A stretch of 64,000 bases of DNA from NCBI GenBank assembly GCA_000310025.1, contig FN649741.1, positions 1,291,474-1,355,473 on the forward strand, written 5' to 3'. Made by a program: the position numbers and the translations under genes. Numbering within the stretch: position 1 is the first letter of the stretch; each line of letters starts with the position of its first letter. Under the pieces are notes generated by a model, which searched no databases, was not told where the DNA came from, and saw nothing but the letters and a program-made list of their open reading frames with translations. Below, one piece after another: positions 1-11,349 of the stretch. Source of the stretch: Ectocarpus siliculosus. Its lineage: Eukaryota > Sar > Phaeophyceae > Ectocarpales > Ectocarpaceae.

Positions 1-1470
1 CCTGTCGATGTGTAGTTTTATACCTGAGACTTCGAAGGCAAAAAGGTCGTTGGTTGCACCATTACCGATTGTACCATGGTGCACCCGTAGCCTGTCTGCA
101 GGCAGCACCCCTTGCCATTAGACTCGACGACTTGTTTGGTATTCTACCATCCCCCCAGCCTCTTGTTTTTGCCCTCGACGTGTGCTTTTGCAACCACACG
201 TGTAGTTTCTTTGACAACCCGCGGGAAGCCCGTCTCTCACGTCTCCTTTTCTGTTTCGCGACGCAAAGAAGAGACCTCGAGCCTCCATCTTGTGAGGCCT
301 CCCTCTTCGTTGCCGTTTTTCGGGCTGCCGGTCCCGCGCTTGCATCGTCTGTACTGGTACAATACAGCATGCATTTCATGTCTCGGGCGGACTGCTTCGA
401 AAGCAGAGCTTCACGGGCCAAACATCAACTAGTTGAAGGGCTTTCCACAGTCTGCGAATTCGAGAACACCCGTTCATTACATGTCATCATGATCAACCTT
501 TTCCCGAGACAATCCATGCGCATTTTGACTGGCTTATGTACCTTTTGGCCTACCGCACACAAAAAAGAATACGATCTTCAGGGCCTGTTTTAACGTTTAT
601 TTTTGTCACCTAAATTGAGGACCTGCAAAAAATAAGTTTCGGGGGGGTGCCCGGGGCCAAAAACGCTGGTTGGTCAACAGGAAAAAACACGATGAGGCTT
701 TCTCTGCCCGGAAAAGCGGGACTTCGATGTTGTGTGCAGCAAAAAACAATTGCAAATTGATTTGTTTTTTGCTGAATCGAAGCGTACCCGAGATGCACTG
801 CGCCCCTTTTGCACCCCCCGTGATGAGCTGAACTCGTGCTGGCGTTACCCCTGACGGGACTGCATGTGGCACACTGGCCGTGCGGCACTCACACGCATCG
901 CCCACTGCCCGCTGCTGGGAAATAATTAGCTAGCTGCATTGCAATGATTCTGTGAGCGTGCCAACTTTTCGTGCTGGTTGGGTTGCTGTGGAGGTTGCTT
1001 TCCAACATGTGCGATGCCAACAGTCAACGGTCGGTTGTGTGCAGCGAGACGGTCCAAACAACAGTGTTTAAACGACGCAAGCCCTTTTTGGCCGAAAACC
1101 CAAATTGGTTCAACTTATTTCAGGTGACAAAAATAACGGCCTCAGCGAATACCTCCGCGAATACAGCAGTACGTGTAATACTTCGATAAGTGGGTACGAG
1201 TCATTTATTCCCGCGATCGGTGCTACAGAGTGTAGAAAACCCTCTTTTAAAAGAACACTGCAGAATAACAACGGCACGTGCACGCACCAATCAATGCCAT
1301 GATGCCCATCACATACGCCATGGATCCTGGATCTGCGGAGGTGAAGGGGCGAAGGGGCACTGCGAGGGCCCGGATGTTCACTGATTCCGCGTCCCCCCCC
1401 CCCAACACTCTGGAATTCACGTACCCAACACGCACACAGGAGCGGCGCCCTGATCTGGCCATAACATAAC
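1..1470. other. No gene recognised; left flank of the pseudokinase gene
   Basis: I see no exon with a recognisable motif on either strand. The open frames here are short, overlap on both strands and lack protein-like composition. One copy of the recurrent 9-mer TACAGCAGT lies at 1162-1170. The stretch probably holds upstream and 5' untranslated sequence of the gene starting near 1471. Confidence 0.5.
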
Positions 1471-1625
1471 ATGATCGACGCTATGCGCCGGCGGGCGGAA
1501 ACCCACCATGTGCAGTCCGAGGAGCCATTCGCCTGCGGGGAAACGTTCCTAGGTTTTGGAGGGAACGGGAATTGGGAGGGAGGTGCTGCTGCTGTGCTGG
1601 AGCCACAACAGTTTCGGCAGCAGCA

Positions 1626-1657
<32 letters not shown>

Positions 1658-4600
1658 CGCTACCTCTGCAGCAGCGCGGGTTTTTGAACTGTTTCTTCTG
1701 GTGCGGTGGGCCATCTGGCAATATCTCGGAGGATGAGGATGGACAGGAGGACGAGGAGGACCCTACCCTGGGCTTGTCGGATGTGAGTTGTGGAGCATGT
1801 GTCGCTTCGGATGCCCGCGGCTGTTGTTCCGTTTTTTCGGGGACCGGCAGAGGAAGCGGCTGATTTGAATCACCCTTCCCCGGGTCCGAGCGTCCGAGCC
1901 TTGGCGTCCCGGCTCGTGACTGCCGTCTACGTTCTGTGGTTAGGAGGAAGAGCTGGTCATGTTTCCTAATTCTGCTTCGAACCCAACCCTTGGATGGACG
2001 ACCTATCGCAACGAATGTCGTGAATATTTGTCAGAATGTCAGCGTCGGATTTGTTTTCTAGCGGTCTGTTGAGGCATTGAGGGCATGACGCGCCGTGATG
2101 GTGAGAGAAAACAGCTGTTCATCTTGGCTTGTTCGGTCGGGTTTAAAAGTTCAAGTTTACCTGCTGCACTGCTTCGGCCGGTTCGTCCTAACGTCAACTA
2201 TGCGGAAGTGGTTGTTTCCTGACGCACCGATTGTGTCGGCCTCTGCCCCCCGTATACGGATTGGAGTTGGGTCCCACAGCCTATGTACCTACCTACCAAC
2301 CTGACGCTGGGTGTCGACACGACCCGTTACATCGCTTCGACTACAAACTGGTGTGGTTTATCTTGGACGGGAAGTCTTTTTGTGAGATCATGTTCACCTT
2401 CCAAGAAAATAGAAAATAAGAGGTTGTATCTATTCTGCACACCAGCTGGTTTCTTCTGATACTGCCACCATTTGTCGTTCTGGCTGTATGTAAACCACAA
2501 CTTATACAAATATATTCCAAGGTTTAGGTTTCGCACGCACCTCTGGCGATGCGATCTACTTTATTCTGTAACTGCTGCTGCTTCTTTCCGATCAGAAGCC
2601 GCAGTGAGCATCCGGTTTACATGTGGGCACTTTTCAGATGGGGGCTAGAGAGTGTTTCGTCCAGGAGATACATGTACCTTCCCCAAACGTCGGTATACAC
2701 GTACACACTGCCGCGATTTCAATGCTTGCAGGCCAGCCGGCCAGCGGGCGAAGCACTTTTCGAGTGTAACGAGGGACTGGTGTAGTCCTGCTATGTATAC
2801 GTTCCATTCTGCCCTGGTGATGGGCATCTGAGGGTACATGCATTTGTGGTTCTCTATCGCACAACAGGGGTGCGGTCAGAACGCAAACATGAACGGAAAA
2901 ATGATTCCATCCGATTTTTCGCACAGGGGAAAGTCGGGGCTACTTGTTTCTGTCGAAAATCGAAAAAAAAACAAAAAAACTCCGAGAAAACCCCAATGTC
3001 GGGCTCTCGCACGAGTCCGGCGGGAAAACACTTAGCTTCTTTGGGCTACAACGTTGCTTGATTCCGCGGTATGTAGCGTAGAGGCTCCACTGCTGCTGCA
3101 TGCATGCAGGTACGGTGCTGGTGGATACGTAAACTTACGGGTTGTTCACACTCATCGAACCGGACGTGGTGTGTGCTGGTATGTATGATAGCACAGCAAT
3201 ACGGGTAGCCGTGGGTTTGTTGGGTGTTCATCGCACAGCAGTCCGGAGTTACCGCGCAGGAAGGTGACCAAAACATTAACAATGAATGTTTAATTCGATT
3301 TTCGCACGGGATCGTACCTACAGAATGAATCGCATGGGATTGCACCCTTTGCACAACAGGAGGAAACGTAAGGCTTCAAACCAACATATTGCAGTTTCTG
3401 AAAATAACTCCTGCGTGACCTTGTTCCTGTGTGATCCCGGATGATACGCCAGAGGTTACACCGAACGGCGTGTAGACTGGCGCTAGAATAGATCCAACAA
3501 ACGCACACGTGTACACAAGCCGTTCTGTCGAAGCCTTTTCATACGGAAGTACGTCGTATTAGTGGAGACAGACTTGCAGAAGATATAATCCAAGGAAACG
3601 TGAGGGAATAGAACGTTGATCCGTTTCGAAGAAGCAAGTGGCAAGGGCTTTCGGCGGATGAAAGAATGCTGCCTGGCGTGTAATCGGGAGTCAACTAGTC
3701 GCGTGTACTTGGGAGTCACGACGATCGGACTGATCGTGTTTTGTTCTCCGACAGGGCGTCGACCGACAACAGCCGTTGTCCGACGGTGTTGACGAAAGAG
3801 GTTTTGTTCACCCGGCATCTCAACTGGTGCTCTCAAGCTCTTGAGAATGTCGAGTCTCGAGTGCCGAAGTGGCATTTGCACACAAGTGTCGGCATTGCTG
3901 CTGTACGGCGCGACCTTTCTTGCGACTCCAGACCGCAGTGTGTTACAGGCGTCATGCCTTCAGTACGGGAATCATGACGCAAGTAGTCGTTCTATTGACG
4001 GAGCACCTACCATGAGACGTGACCCTTGTGTTTCTCACACACAGGTGAACGTGGGCGGGACGAGAACCGTCATAATTATGTGTAATAGTATCTTCAGGTG
4101 TAGAGGCTGGGTACCTCCGCTTGTGGTCGAAACGAATGACAGTGTTTGAGCGCACGCGGGCGGATGCAGACGCGCATTGACAAGGCTCCGAATTGCTTTG
4201 TTTTGTCCCCGCGATGTATTTGGACATCCACCCCGTTTTCGTCCCAATACGCATGTCTGTGGTCTTTCAGAATCCTGTTTGGTTGGGAGACGGCTCGCAC
4301 ACTTGAAACATGCACACCGGCGTAGATGGAGCTACCTGCTTGCCGGCCAGTTAATTTTTAGATATATTAAATGTGTCTGACATGCAAATATTGTGAATCC
4401 CTCGCGCAATTATGCGGTGTAATCAGTACCTGTTCGGAAGACGGCTGGGCCACGGCCGCCTGGGGGAAGTTCGGCACGCTATTCGACGATCGGACGGGGA
4501 GAGCGTGGCGGTCAAGTGCGTCAAGCGGAACCGACACTCTGGCCAGGAGGTATCTATTACGCCGTGTTTGTTCGTTGCCTTCCACTCTAGTAAACCAGCA

Positions 4601-6298
4601 CCCCTTCAACTTGCTACACGATACGCACGTCGCGAGTAGTTACTAGCTAGTCACAGGGATTGTTGTAATACGTACTTCGGAGGACTCATTAGTTCAGGAA
4701 CAAATTATCTACACAAAGAGATCCCACCTCACTCCTGTGATGTGACTTTCGCGGGCAGTTTGCGTCACAAGCACCCGCCGCGAGATATGCAAACATCAGT
4801 CGGTGGTTCCGAACCACGTCATAGTCCACCGGATTTTTGTGAAACGGCAACAACGTCGAGCATTGTTTGGCGAACAGCTTGTCACCGACTAATGTTGGAC
4901 GCTGGACGAATGCCGGCAACGTGCAGTCGAAGCTTCCCCGCGTGTGGCCGTTGTGTGCGTGTTTGTGTGCGATTACTTCACCCAGCAACACCCAATCGTG
5001 AACGTATTGTCCGCACGACGTTTGAGCGGTCGGTGACAGTCACTGGAACCGTGAGGCTTTCAGTATGCGTCCCCGGGACCCTCCGCGTTTTTTTGTAAGC
5101 ACGAAGCCTGCGACTCGCTTCTGCGCACCAGACGCATGATCGTGCTGCGGTGCGGTGGCGTCCACCTGACGTAAAAGGCCATTTTTCCTATCCTCCTGAG
5201 CGTCCTACCGCCCCCGCGCCCCTCGTGTGTGCTGCTGTGCCAGGAGGAGCGTGTGTTGGAGGAGGCAGCGGTGCTCAGCGGCCTGTCCCAGCCGAGCATC
5301 GTGCGTCTCGTGAGCTTGGAGTCCCTGCCAAGTTGCCACTTCTTGGTTGTGGAGGTCAGTTGATGCTCGGGCTTTGCTGCAGTGCCGTGCTAGCACGCTC
5401 GGAAGAGGCCAGCGTGCGGCAGTCTCGGCTGCTCTGCGACAGGAACCACCTTGTCAGTAGCGATCGAGGTTGGGCCACACTGCACGGGCATCCCTCAGCG
5501 GTCCCACGATGTTACCATACATAAACATGCTGCAGAACTCTCGCCGAGTAGGATTAACAGTAGTGAACCTGGTGCTGATGCTGATGTGCGTTGTGGTAGA
5601 TACCAACAGCGTTTTATTTTCTGGTGTCATGTCGGTATATCCGCGCGATCAACACCACACCGTTTGTGTCCGTTCAATCTGTTCTAGCAGACACATGGGT
5701 GCAGGCGCAGCTGTTGCGCGTGTATGTTGCTGATACCACTAGTCGAAGTCGTACATGGCCAACACAAGAGTTGGGACGGAGTTCGTCAGATTCACAGCAG
5801 TTCCCCCACGTGCGGCCGTATAACCTCGCCGTTCACCCGCGTAGATTCACAGCCCGCTTACGCGCACTCCCAAGATCACGAGAAATATCAGAGTTTCAAC
5901 TCTCCACACATGGGATATCTTCCTGATTGCATATCTTACCCCCGCCCCCCATGGAATGCACGGATGACGACCAGCTTTCTGGTTCATGCTTGTGAAACGT
6001 AGCCTGGACTGGCGAACACTCGGCATATCGTTCCGTCCCGGCATTGTTCGGGAAAAGGTCAATGGTCCGACGACTACGGCATTCGTTTACATGAGTGCCC
6101 CCCCTCCCCGCTCCGTCCTCTCTGGACGCGAGGCCAATGGTCTAACGACTACGGCATGCATGACTATGAGTACCCCCCCCCCCCCCCCCCCCCCCCCTNN
6201 NNNNNNNNNNNNNNNNNNNNNNNNNNNNNNNNNNNNNNNNNNNNNNNNNNNNNNNNNNNNNNNNNNNNNNNNNNNNNNNNNNNNNNNNNNNNNNNNNN

Positions 6299-6329
<31 letters not shown>

Positions 6330-7644
6330 AAAACACATTTACTACAACGGACGTTTTGCACCGCAGCTCCTCGATGGGGGCGACATCCTCGACGCGGTGG
6401 CGGGGCTCCACTCCTACACCGAGCACGACGCGCGGCAGATTGCTATCGCCCTGCTGCAGGCCCTGAAGCACGTGCACGACGAGGTCGGCTGCGTTCACCG
6501 AGACTTGAGGCCCGAGAAGCTCCTGATGGCCAGGGACCCGTCGGGGGGCCCGCAGCCGGGGATCGGCAAGAGGGTCAAGGTGGCCGGGTGGGGGAGATCT
6601 AAGAGGCTTCCGCCCAGCGGGGAGGTCCCTGGAGAACACTGCTTCGGCAACCGAGGTAAGGAGGTATAGGGGAGAGAGATGTTGGGCGCCGGGTATGAAC
6701 GGCGGCGTAGTTTTGGGTGAGAGACTTTGGGCGCCAGCGGGTAGTTTCGTTTTGTCCGTAGATTGCGTGTCTGTACTGTAGCCAGCCGCGTGCAGATCGT
6801 GTCCATGGGAGGTGTGCCGCGCGCCGGAATGAGTGGGTGGTATGATGGTGTCTATCGGTTTGGTGATCATCTAGACTCGCGTAGACAAGTGAACGCTGCG
6901 CTTGCGAGGGCTACCATCGTGTTTGTGCGCCCAAAATACGCTCACGATCGCCGAAAATCGCCTGATCATCATACACGGACGCATGATCTTGTCGAGAATT
7001 CTCTCCAACCCGAAATTCGCACTGCCACATCTCCCTCCCCACAGTACTCTAGCGCTGGAAAAAGTCCCTTGACGACAAAGAAACCGTCTCAGCTGAACCC
7101 AGCGTGTTCGATGATCTGACGACTTCCATTCGCTATCCACCGATGCAGCGTATCCCCCTCGCGAAACCTTGTTCCACCCTCATCCCTCTCTCTCCCCACT
7201 CCCGCTCTCGCAGCTTTCTCGGCGCCCGAGATGATCCTCGAGGAGCCGCACGGCAAGCCCGCCGACATGTTCGCCGTCGGGGCGCTCCTCTACACCCTCC
7301 TCTCCGGCTCGCCGCCCCGCGTGGCCACCCTCTCGTCCGCCGTCAACCCTAAGGCGCCGGACACCGCCACCGGTCCCGCCTGGGCGGGCGTTTCGGCGGA
7401 GGCCAAGGGCCTGGTGGGGGCGCTCATGACGCCGAGGGGGCCGGCGGCTAGGTTTTCCGCGGAGAAGGCGTTGGGGCACGAGTGGATCAGGGCGGGGAAG
7501 GGGGAGCTGAAGTCGAGGTCGCTGGACGCCGTGCTGAAAGGCGCGAGGGTGTTGGGCTGGACCCGGTGGCAGAACGAGGAGAGGAGCAGGCTGGACGGCG
7601 GCGCGCGAGGCAGCGGGATCCCGAGAGCTTCGAGCATGTTTTGA
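1471..7644 (+). CDS. CaMK-like protein pseudokinase with polyQ/acidic N-terminal exon
   Basis: Exons 1471-1782, 4427-4549, 5244-5354, 6367-6655 and 7214-7644 join in matching phases (0,0,0,1). The kinase core has a glycine loop (LGHGRLGEV), the VAVK lysine, an alpha-C EEAAVL, HRDLRPEKLL, VKVAGWG, an APE motif formed across the last junction (AFSAPE), and a CaMK-like end (ALGHEWI). Two metal-binding residues are missing: the Asn after HRD is Lys and the DFG Asp is Gly (GWG). By the usual rule the product should bind ATP poorly or not transfer phosphate, so a scaffold or regulator role is inferred. The first exon encodes 13 glutamines, then an acidic stretch, and ends at a good donor (GAT|gtgagt). 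Its link across a 2.6 kb intron to 4427 rests on phase alone. The alternative is a start at the ATG at 4412 in the same frame. The stop is at 7642-7644. Confidence 0.72.
1618..1656 (+). repeat. CAG repeat encoding polyglutamine
   Basis: Thirteen glutamine codons, nearly all CAG with one CAA, lie in frame in the first predicted exon of the pseudokinase gene. Such tracts are length-variable and common in brown algal proteins. Confidence 0.9.
6173..6327. repeat. Poly-C tracts flanking a 100-N assembly gap
   Basis: A run of C precedes and another follows exactly 100 N (6199-6298), the usual placeholder for a gap of unknown size. It lies inside intron 3 of the pseudokinase gene, so the coding chain is unaffected. 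The proline/glycine frames crossing it are artefacts. Confidence 0.9.
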
Positions 7645-10620
7645 TCACATTTGATTTGCTGTTGTGCTTTTCTCGTGGTTTCATTGTGCTTCTTTTTTTT
7701 TTTCTTCCTCTGGCGAAAGGTGTCATGTCGTACTTCATTTCTCTCTTTCTTTGGTGGTGATTTTGTTGCCTGTCTTTTTTTGTGGGGGGGGGGGGGATGA
7801 GAGTGGTTTTGTCGATCTCTTCTTTTTTTCCTTGGACGGTGCGTGTTTTGATTATCTGCTCGAGCCAGCGTGTCGAGAGATGAGAGTCGTTGACGGTTTT
7901 TTGACGCTAGGCTTGCGGCTTGTTGGTGGAGGATTCTGCTTTTGTTGCGCTCTCGAGAGCAGTAGTGCTACTCATATATTATTTCATGCTTTATTATTAC
8001 TCCGGAATAATTTCACCACCACCAGTGCTGAAAATTCTCGGAGGTTACGAATTGAGTGTTTTTCGGCGTTCCAAGTGAAAGCAACGAGTCGCGTGTTCCC
8101 ATGACCTCGCGGAGTGCTAGCCGCACGTGTTCGTCTCGAGACTGCTGTACTCTAGTGCCAGAATCTTTTACGGCGACGACTCTGTGCGGTGTGCAAGGTT
8201 TGTGGCGGATTTAGTCGAGGATGTGTGGGCGTGCACCGCTCTATATTTCGTCGACCAGGAAAGACTTTTGCGGCGGTATGCTAGAACACTCATTTTAATA
8301 GGCCAGTTAGGGGAGGCAAATGCGCGTGAGAGAGAGAGAGAGAGAGGGAAGTGAGATTAGGCGGGTAGAGCATCGTTGAGGGTTTTCTAGTAAAATGGGT
8401 CGAAGCGCATATTGTACGATAGTTTTAGTTGCTAGGCGGAGAGGTGATATCACGTGTACATATCACGCGGTCGGTAGCACAATAGCACATTCTGTTCTCC
8501 AACGGAGGCTCGGCGAATCTAGTCGGCTTTTTTTTTTCTTTCAAGAGAGACCCTAAACTAAATGGGCGTGTGGGGGGGGAAGAGGGGGCTTAGCCCGTTC
8601 GTCCGCGCTGTCCTTTTTTCTCTTTTCCTTGGACGTGTGAGTTGGAAGCGTTATCCATATGAACGGAAAGTCTTCTTTATTCGTGTGAACGAGAAGGTTT
8701 CCGCACTTGTTGCTTGCGTCGGTGACGTTGTTGCTCAATTCACTCACCTGGCGTTCTTTTGACTCTCACCCTTCGCTTGTTTGTTGGTGTTGCAAATTGC
8801 GGTGTTTTTGTGTCAGGGGCAGTAGTAGGGGCACGTAGTGGGGTGTGTGTGGGGGTCGTAGTGATTGCAAAATTTATCACGGTGACGTAAGGTTGTCGAT
8901 ATTTGTTCCCGCCACGATAATAGTAGTTTTCTTGTGCGGGCGACGAGGTCGATGCGGGGAAACCGACCAGCCCGTGTGTTTGTTTCATTCCAATGTTTCT
9001 GTACCATAAAGGCGGTCGGCCCCTCTCTCGCAGACAAATCCTTGTTGTATGTGTGGGGCGAGAGAAAACGGAGCTTATTTTTCTTTTGGGGAATGCTGCT
9101 GCTTTTGGGTTGGTCGCCCCATTCTTGCTTGTGGCCTTTTGGGCGTGAGCGAGATTCTGTATGTTGCTTTATTGCCTTTTTTTTTCCCGTGGGTACGATT
9201 GAATCATTCAAGTTACTTGTGCGGCAGCAAATGCCCTACTGCCTTGTCAACATGTGTATTCTAAGACCATCACCGGTGCAAGGCTCTGCTGTGACGTGTG
9301 TACAGAGGCTCGGTATGGTTTGTGTGTTTGTGCGGAAAGCGTGGAATTGTGATACCATCAAATGTATGCATGCCAACAGGGCGGCCGGGACTTATTACTT
9401 CCAAGGGACTGGAGTAAACGTCAAGAGGCAAGAGAATAAGAAAATGCGGAGGGCGTTGCGCCACAATCGCGCGAGACAGCCTCACGGTTCCGCAAAAAGA
9501 AGAGTGCAGCGGGGTAGGGCGGGACGCACACAATACGACGGCATGTCGAGAAAACGGGATCCGGCCGCGGATCTGTTGCCGCTACTGTGGTCTGTGGCTA
9601 GAACCCGTGCACCTATTCAGTCAGGCGGGTGCGAAAGAGGTACTTTCATTAAGGCGGGCACCCTGTGAGCATGATCGTTGTCATCAAGATTGGCTCCCGA
9701 GAGAGGAGGGGCGGGGGGCGGGTGAGCATTGGGCAGTGTCATGAGGTTCTAGAGGTACGCGAGATGACGGGGCGAAGAGAAGAGGACCAACAAAATCTAA
9801 ATTCTGATTCCACAACTGGGACCGGAAAACAAAACCACCGGCGAACCACGCGTTTTTCTACGAAGGGACACACCACGTACCCAACGATTCGCGGAAGGAA
9901 AACGAGTTCACCTCCTTCCGTTGCCCCCCCGTTGGATGGGAATTTTGTTGTCCTGCAGCTAAAACGCCGGCGGGTACGATGATAAAAGCCGTGCCCACGC
10001 GCAAGCGCCCGTGCGATCAGCGAGTACTCGTCCACAAAAAGACCGTATACATGCGCTATTCGGTCCGAAGGCCAAGCATACTTGTCTGGTGACCTCGCTG
10101 TTCGAGCACGGTTTGGGTACGAAACGTACACCCCGGGCGTGAGCGATTCACGGAAAAATGTACCGACTGTATACGCGACCCTTGTACACCCCAAGACGGC
10201 CTGTGGCCGAAGACACACACGTCAGCTGACATTGGAGTGGCGTAACGAGTCTTGTGCCGGTTCCCTGACGAAGCCAGACGGACTCGAGAACGAACGAGGC
10301 ATGGCAAGAACAAGGGGTGCGCACCGGGCGTGGTTTGCGCACGAGAAGACAAAACCGCACCCGGCAGATCGAACTTGAAGGAGCACGCGTACTGCGTACT
10401 ACGTCAAGGGCGCACGCCACAAAAAAACGTTCTTCGCGTGGATCGAAACTCATATCGAATTCTCAACCTTCAGGATGCAGCAAATACAGCAGTATTTTAG
10501 TTTCTTCCCTCGTTGTACAACGCGATGTTTCCCCCCCCCAACCAAAATCAAGTGCTTCAGAGTGTGGTTCCGTGTTGATGGCAAGCTAGATTCTCAAACG
10601 AGACTTGCGTAGCAACGCGC
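7645..10620. other. Long non-coding stretch; 3' flank of the pseudokinase gene
   Basis: The first 500 bases after the stop are T-rich and probably include the 3' untranslated region. A short GA repeat sits near 8329-8346. A 244-codon frame on the plus strand (8934-9668) is open, but it has no recognisable domain, an odd mix of Cys/Phe then Arg-rich segments, and no splice or family support, so I do not call it. One TACAGCAGT 9-mer is at 10485. Confidence 0.5.
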
Positions 10621-11026
10621 CTAAGTAAACTCCTGAAGCCCTCCACCGGTCCCACCCTGTTCTTCCGGCGACCCGTATCGTCTGCTGTACGTGTCGTGGT
10701 ACATGAGAGGCAACACCCACCACAGCAACAACTCAAATCGTGCGACGAACCCAACCCACTCGGCAAAGGGCTCCGGCAAGACCCCCCTGAAAAACCGCTC
10801 GAACATCGACAAAGCGCTAAAAAAAAAGAGACAGAAGACGACCGTCAGCTATTCTTGTCGGCACGTTCTCGGCTGCCGATACACACACCCATCGGTAGGG
10901 TTCTTTGTAGGTGCCACCGCGGCTCTCAGACGCTCGCATCGACTTCACCGATATGTTGTTCCCCAACCCTTCCACTCCGTTGTCACCGTCCTGCACGGCG
11001 AAGCCTTCCCCATCACGCACGTCCCC
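10621..11026 (-). CDS. Unassigned exon pair ending in a hydrophobic C-terminal segment
   Basis: A strong acceptor (T-rich tract then tag) precedes an exon at 10816-10621 whose frame reads through FERFFRGVLPEPFAEW, then a hydrophobic stretch (about WVGFVARFELLLWWVLPL) typical of one membrane segment, then a short polar tail and stop. The exon enters with one leftover base. A candidate upstream exon (about 11026 to 10866, reading GDVRDGEGFAVQDG and ending near EPYRWV) fits that phase with a gtgtgt donor. It could continue from the presequence-bearing frame to the right through a 92-base intron (gtagag donor at 11118), giving one mitochondrial membrane protein. That link is speculative and I do not recognise the family. 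Confidence 0.3.
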
Positions 11027-11097
11027 CTTCGCGAAGATCGCGCCGGGTGCAGTGCATGTGCAAATTATCCATCCATCCACCCGCTACTAATGATCTT

Positions 11098-11349
11098 TTA
11101 AGCTTCAGCGATCTCTACGACGATGGGGGGCTCGTCGAACTGGTGGATCGGCGGGGGGCTGGAGAGCGCCCACTCGAGGGAGTCTGCCAGCACCACCTTG
11201 ACGACCTCCTCGTCCTCCTTCGCGGAAAAGAAGCGCTGCTGCTGCGGCGGCAAGGCTGTTGTTGCCGCCACGACCGCCCGCGGTGCCGCTGCGCTCACCG
11301 CGGGTCTGAGGGCTACCGTTGCGACCTTGGAGACGGCGAAGCGCAGCAT
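11098..11349 (-). CDS. Small protein with mitochondrial-type presequence (83 aa)
   Basis: The frame starts at an ATG (minus strand, 11349) and stops at 11098. The first 45 residues lack acidic residues, are rich in Ala, Val and Arg (MLRFAVSKVATVALRPAV...) and run to a QRFFSAKED region, as in mitochondrial targeting peptides cleaved near RFF|S. The mature part is short and acidic and ends ...PPPIHQFDEPPIVVEIAEA. The size and the Pro-rich end resemble small accessory subunits of respiratory complexes, but I cannot name a family with confidence. An in-frame gtagag after PPIV may be a splice donor, in which case the last residues are intronic and the gene continues to the left. Confidence 0.5.
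   Translation of the reverse strand: MLRFAVSKVATVALRPAVSAAAPRAVVAATTALPPQQQRFFSAKEDEEVVKVVLADSLEWALSSPPPIHQFDEPPIVVEIAEA

Noticed and set aside
4412-4426. ATG at 4412 as the certain start of the pseudokinase
   Set aside because: The 15 bases before 4427 end in cag and fit an intron acceptor; the start is possible but not preferred over the upstream exon.
6087-6870. Proline- or glycine-rich frames spanning the N gap
   Set aside because: Produced by poly-C on both sides of 100 placeholder bases in an intron.
8934-9668. 244-codon open frame on the plus strand
   Set aside because: It has no recognisable domain, its composition switches from Phe/Cys-rich to Arg-rich, it lies after a T-rich 3' region, and it has no splice or neighbour support.
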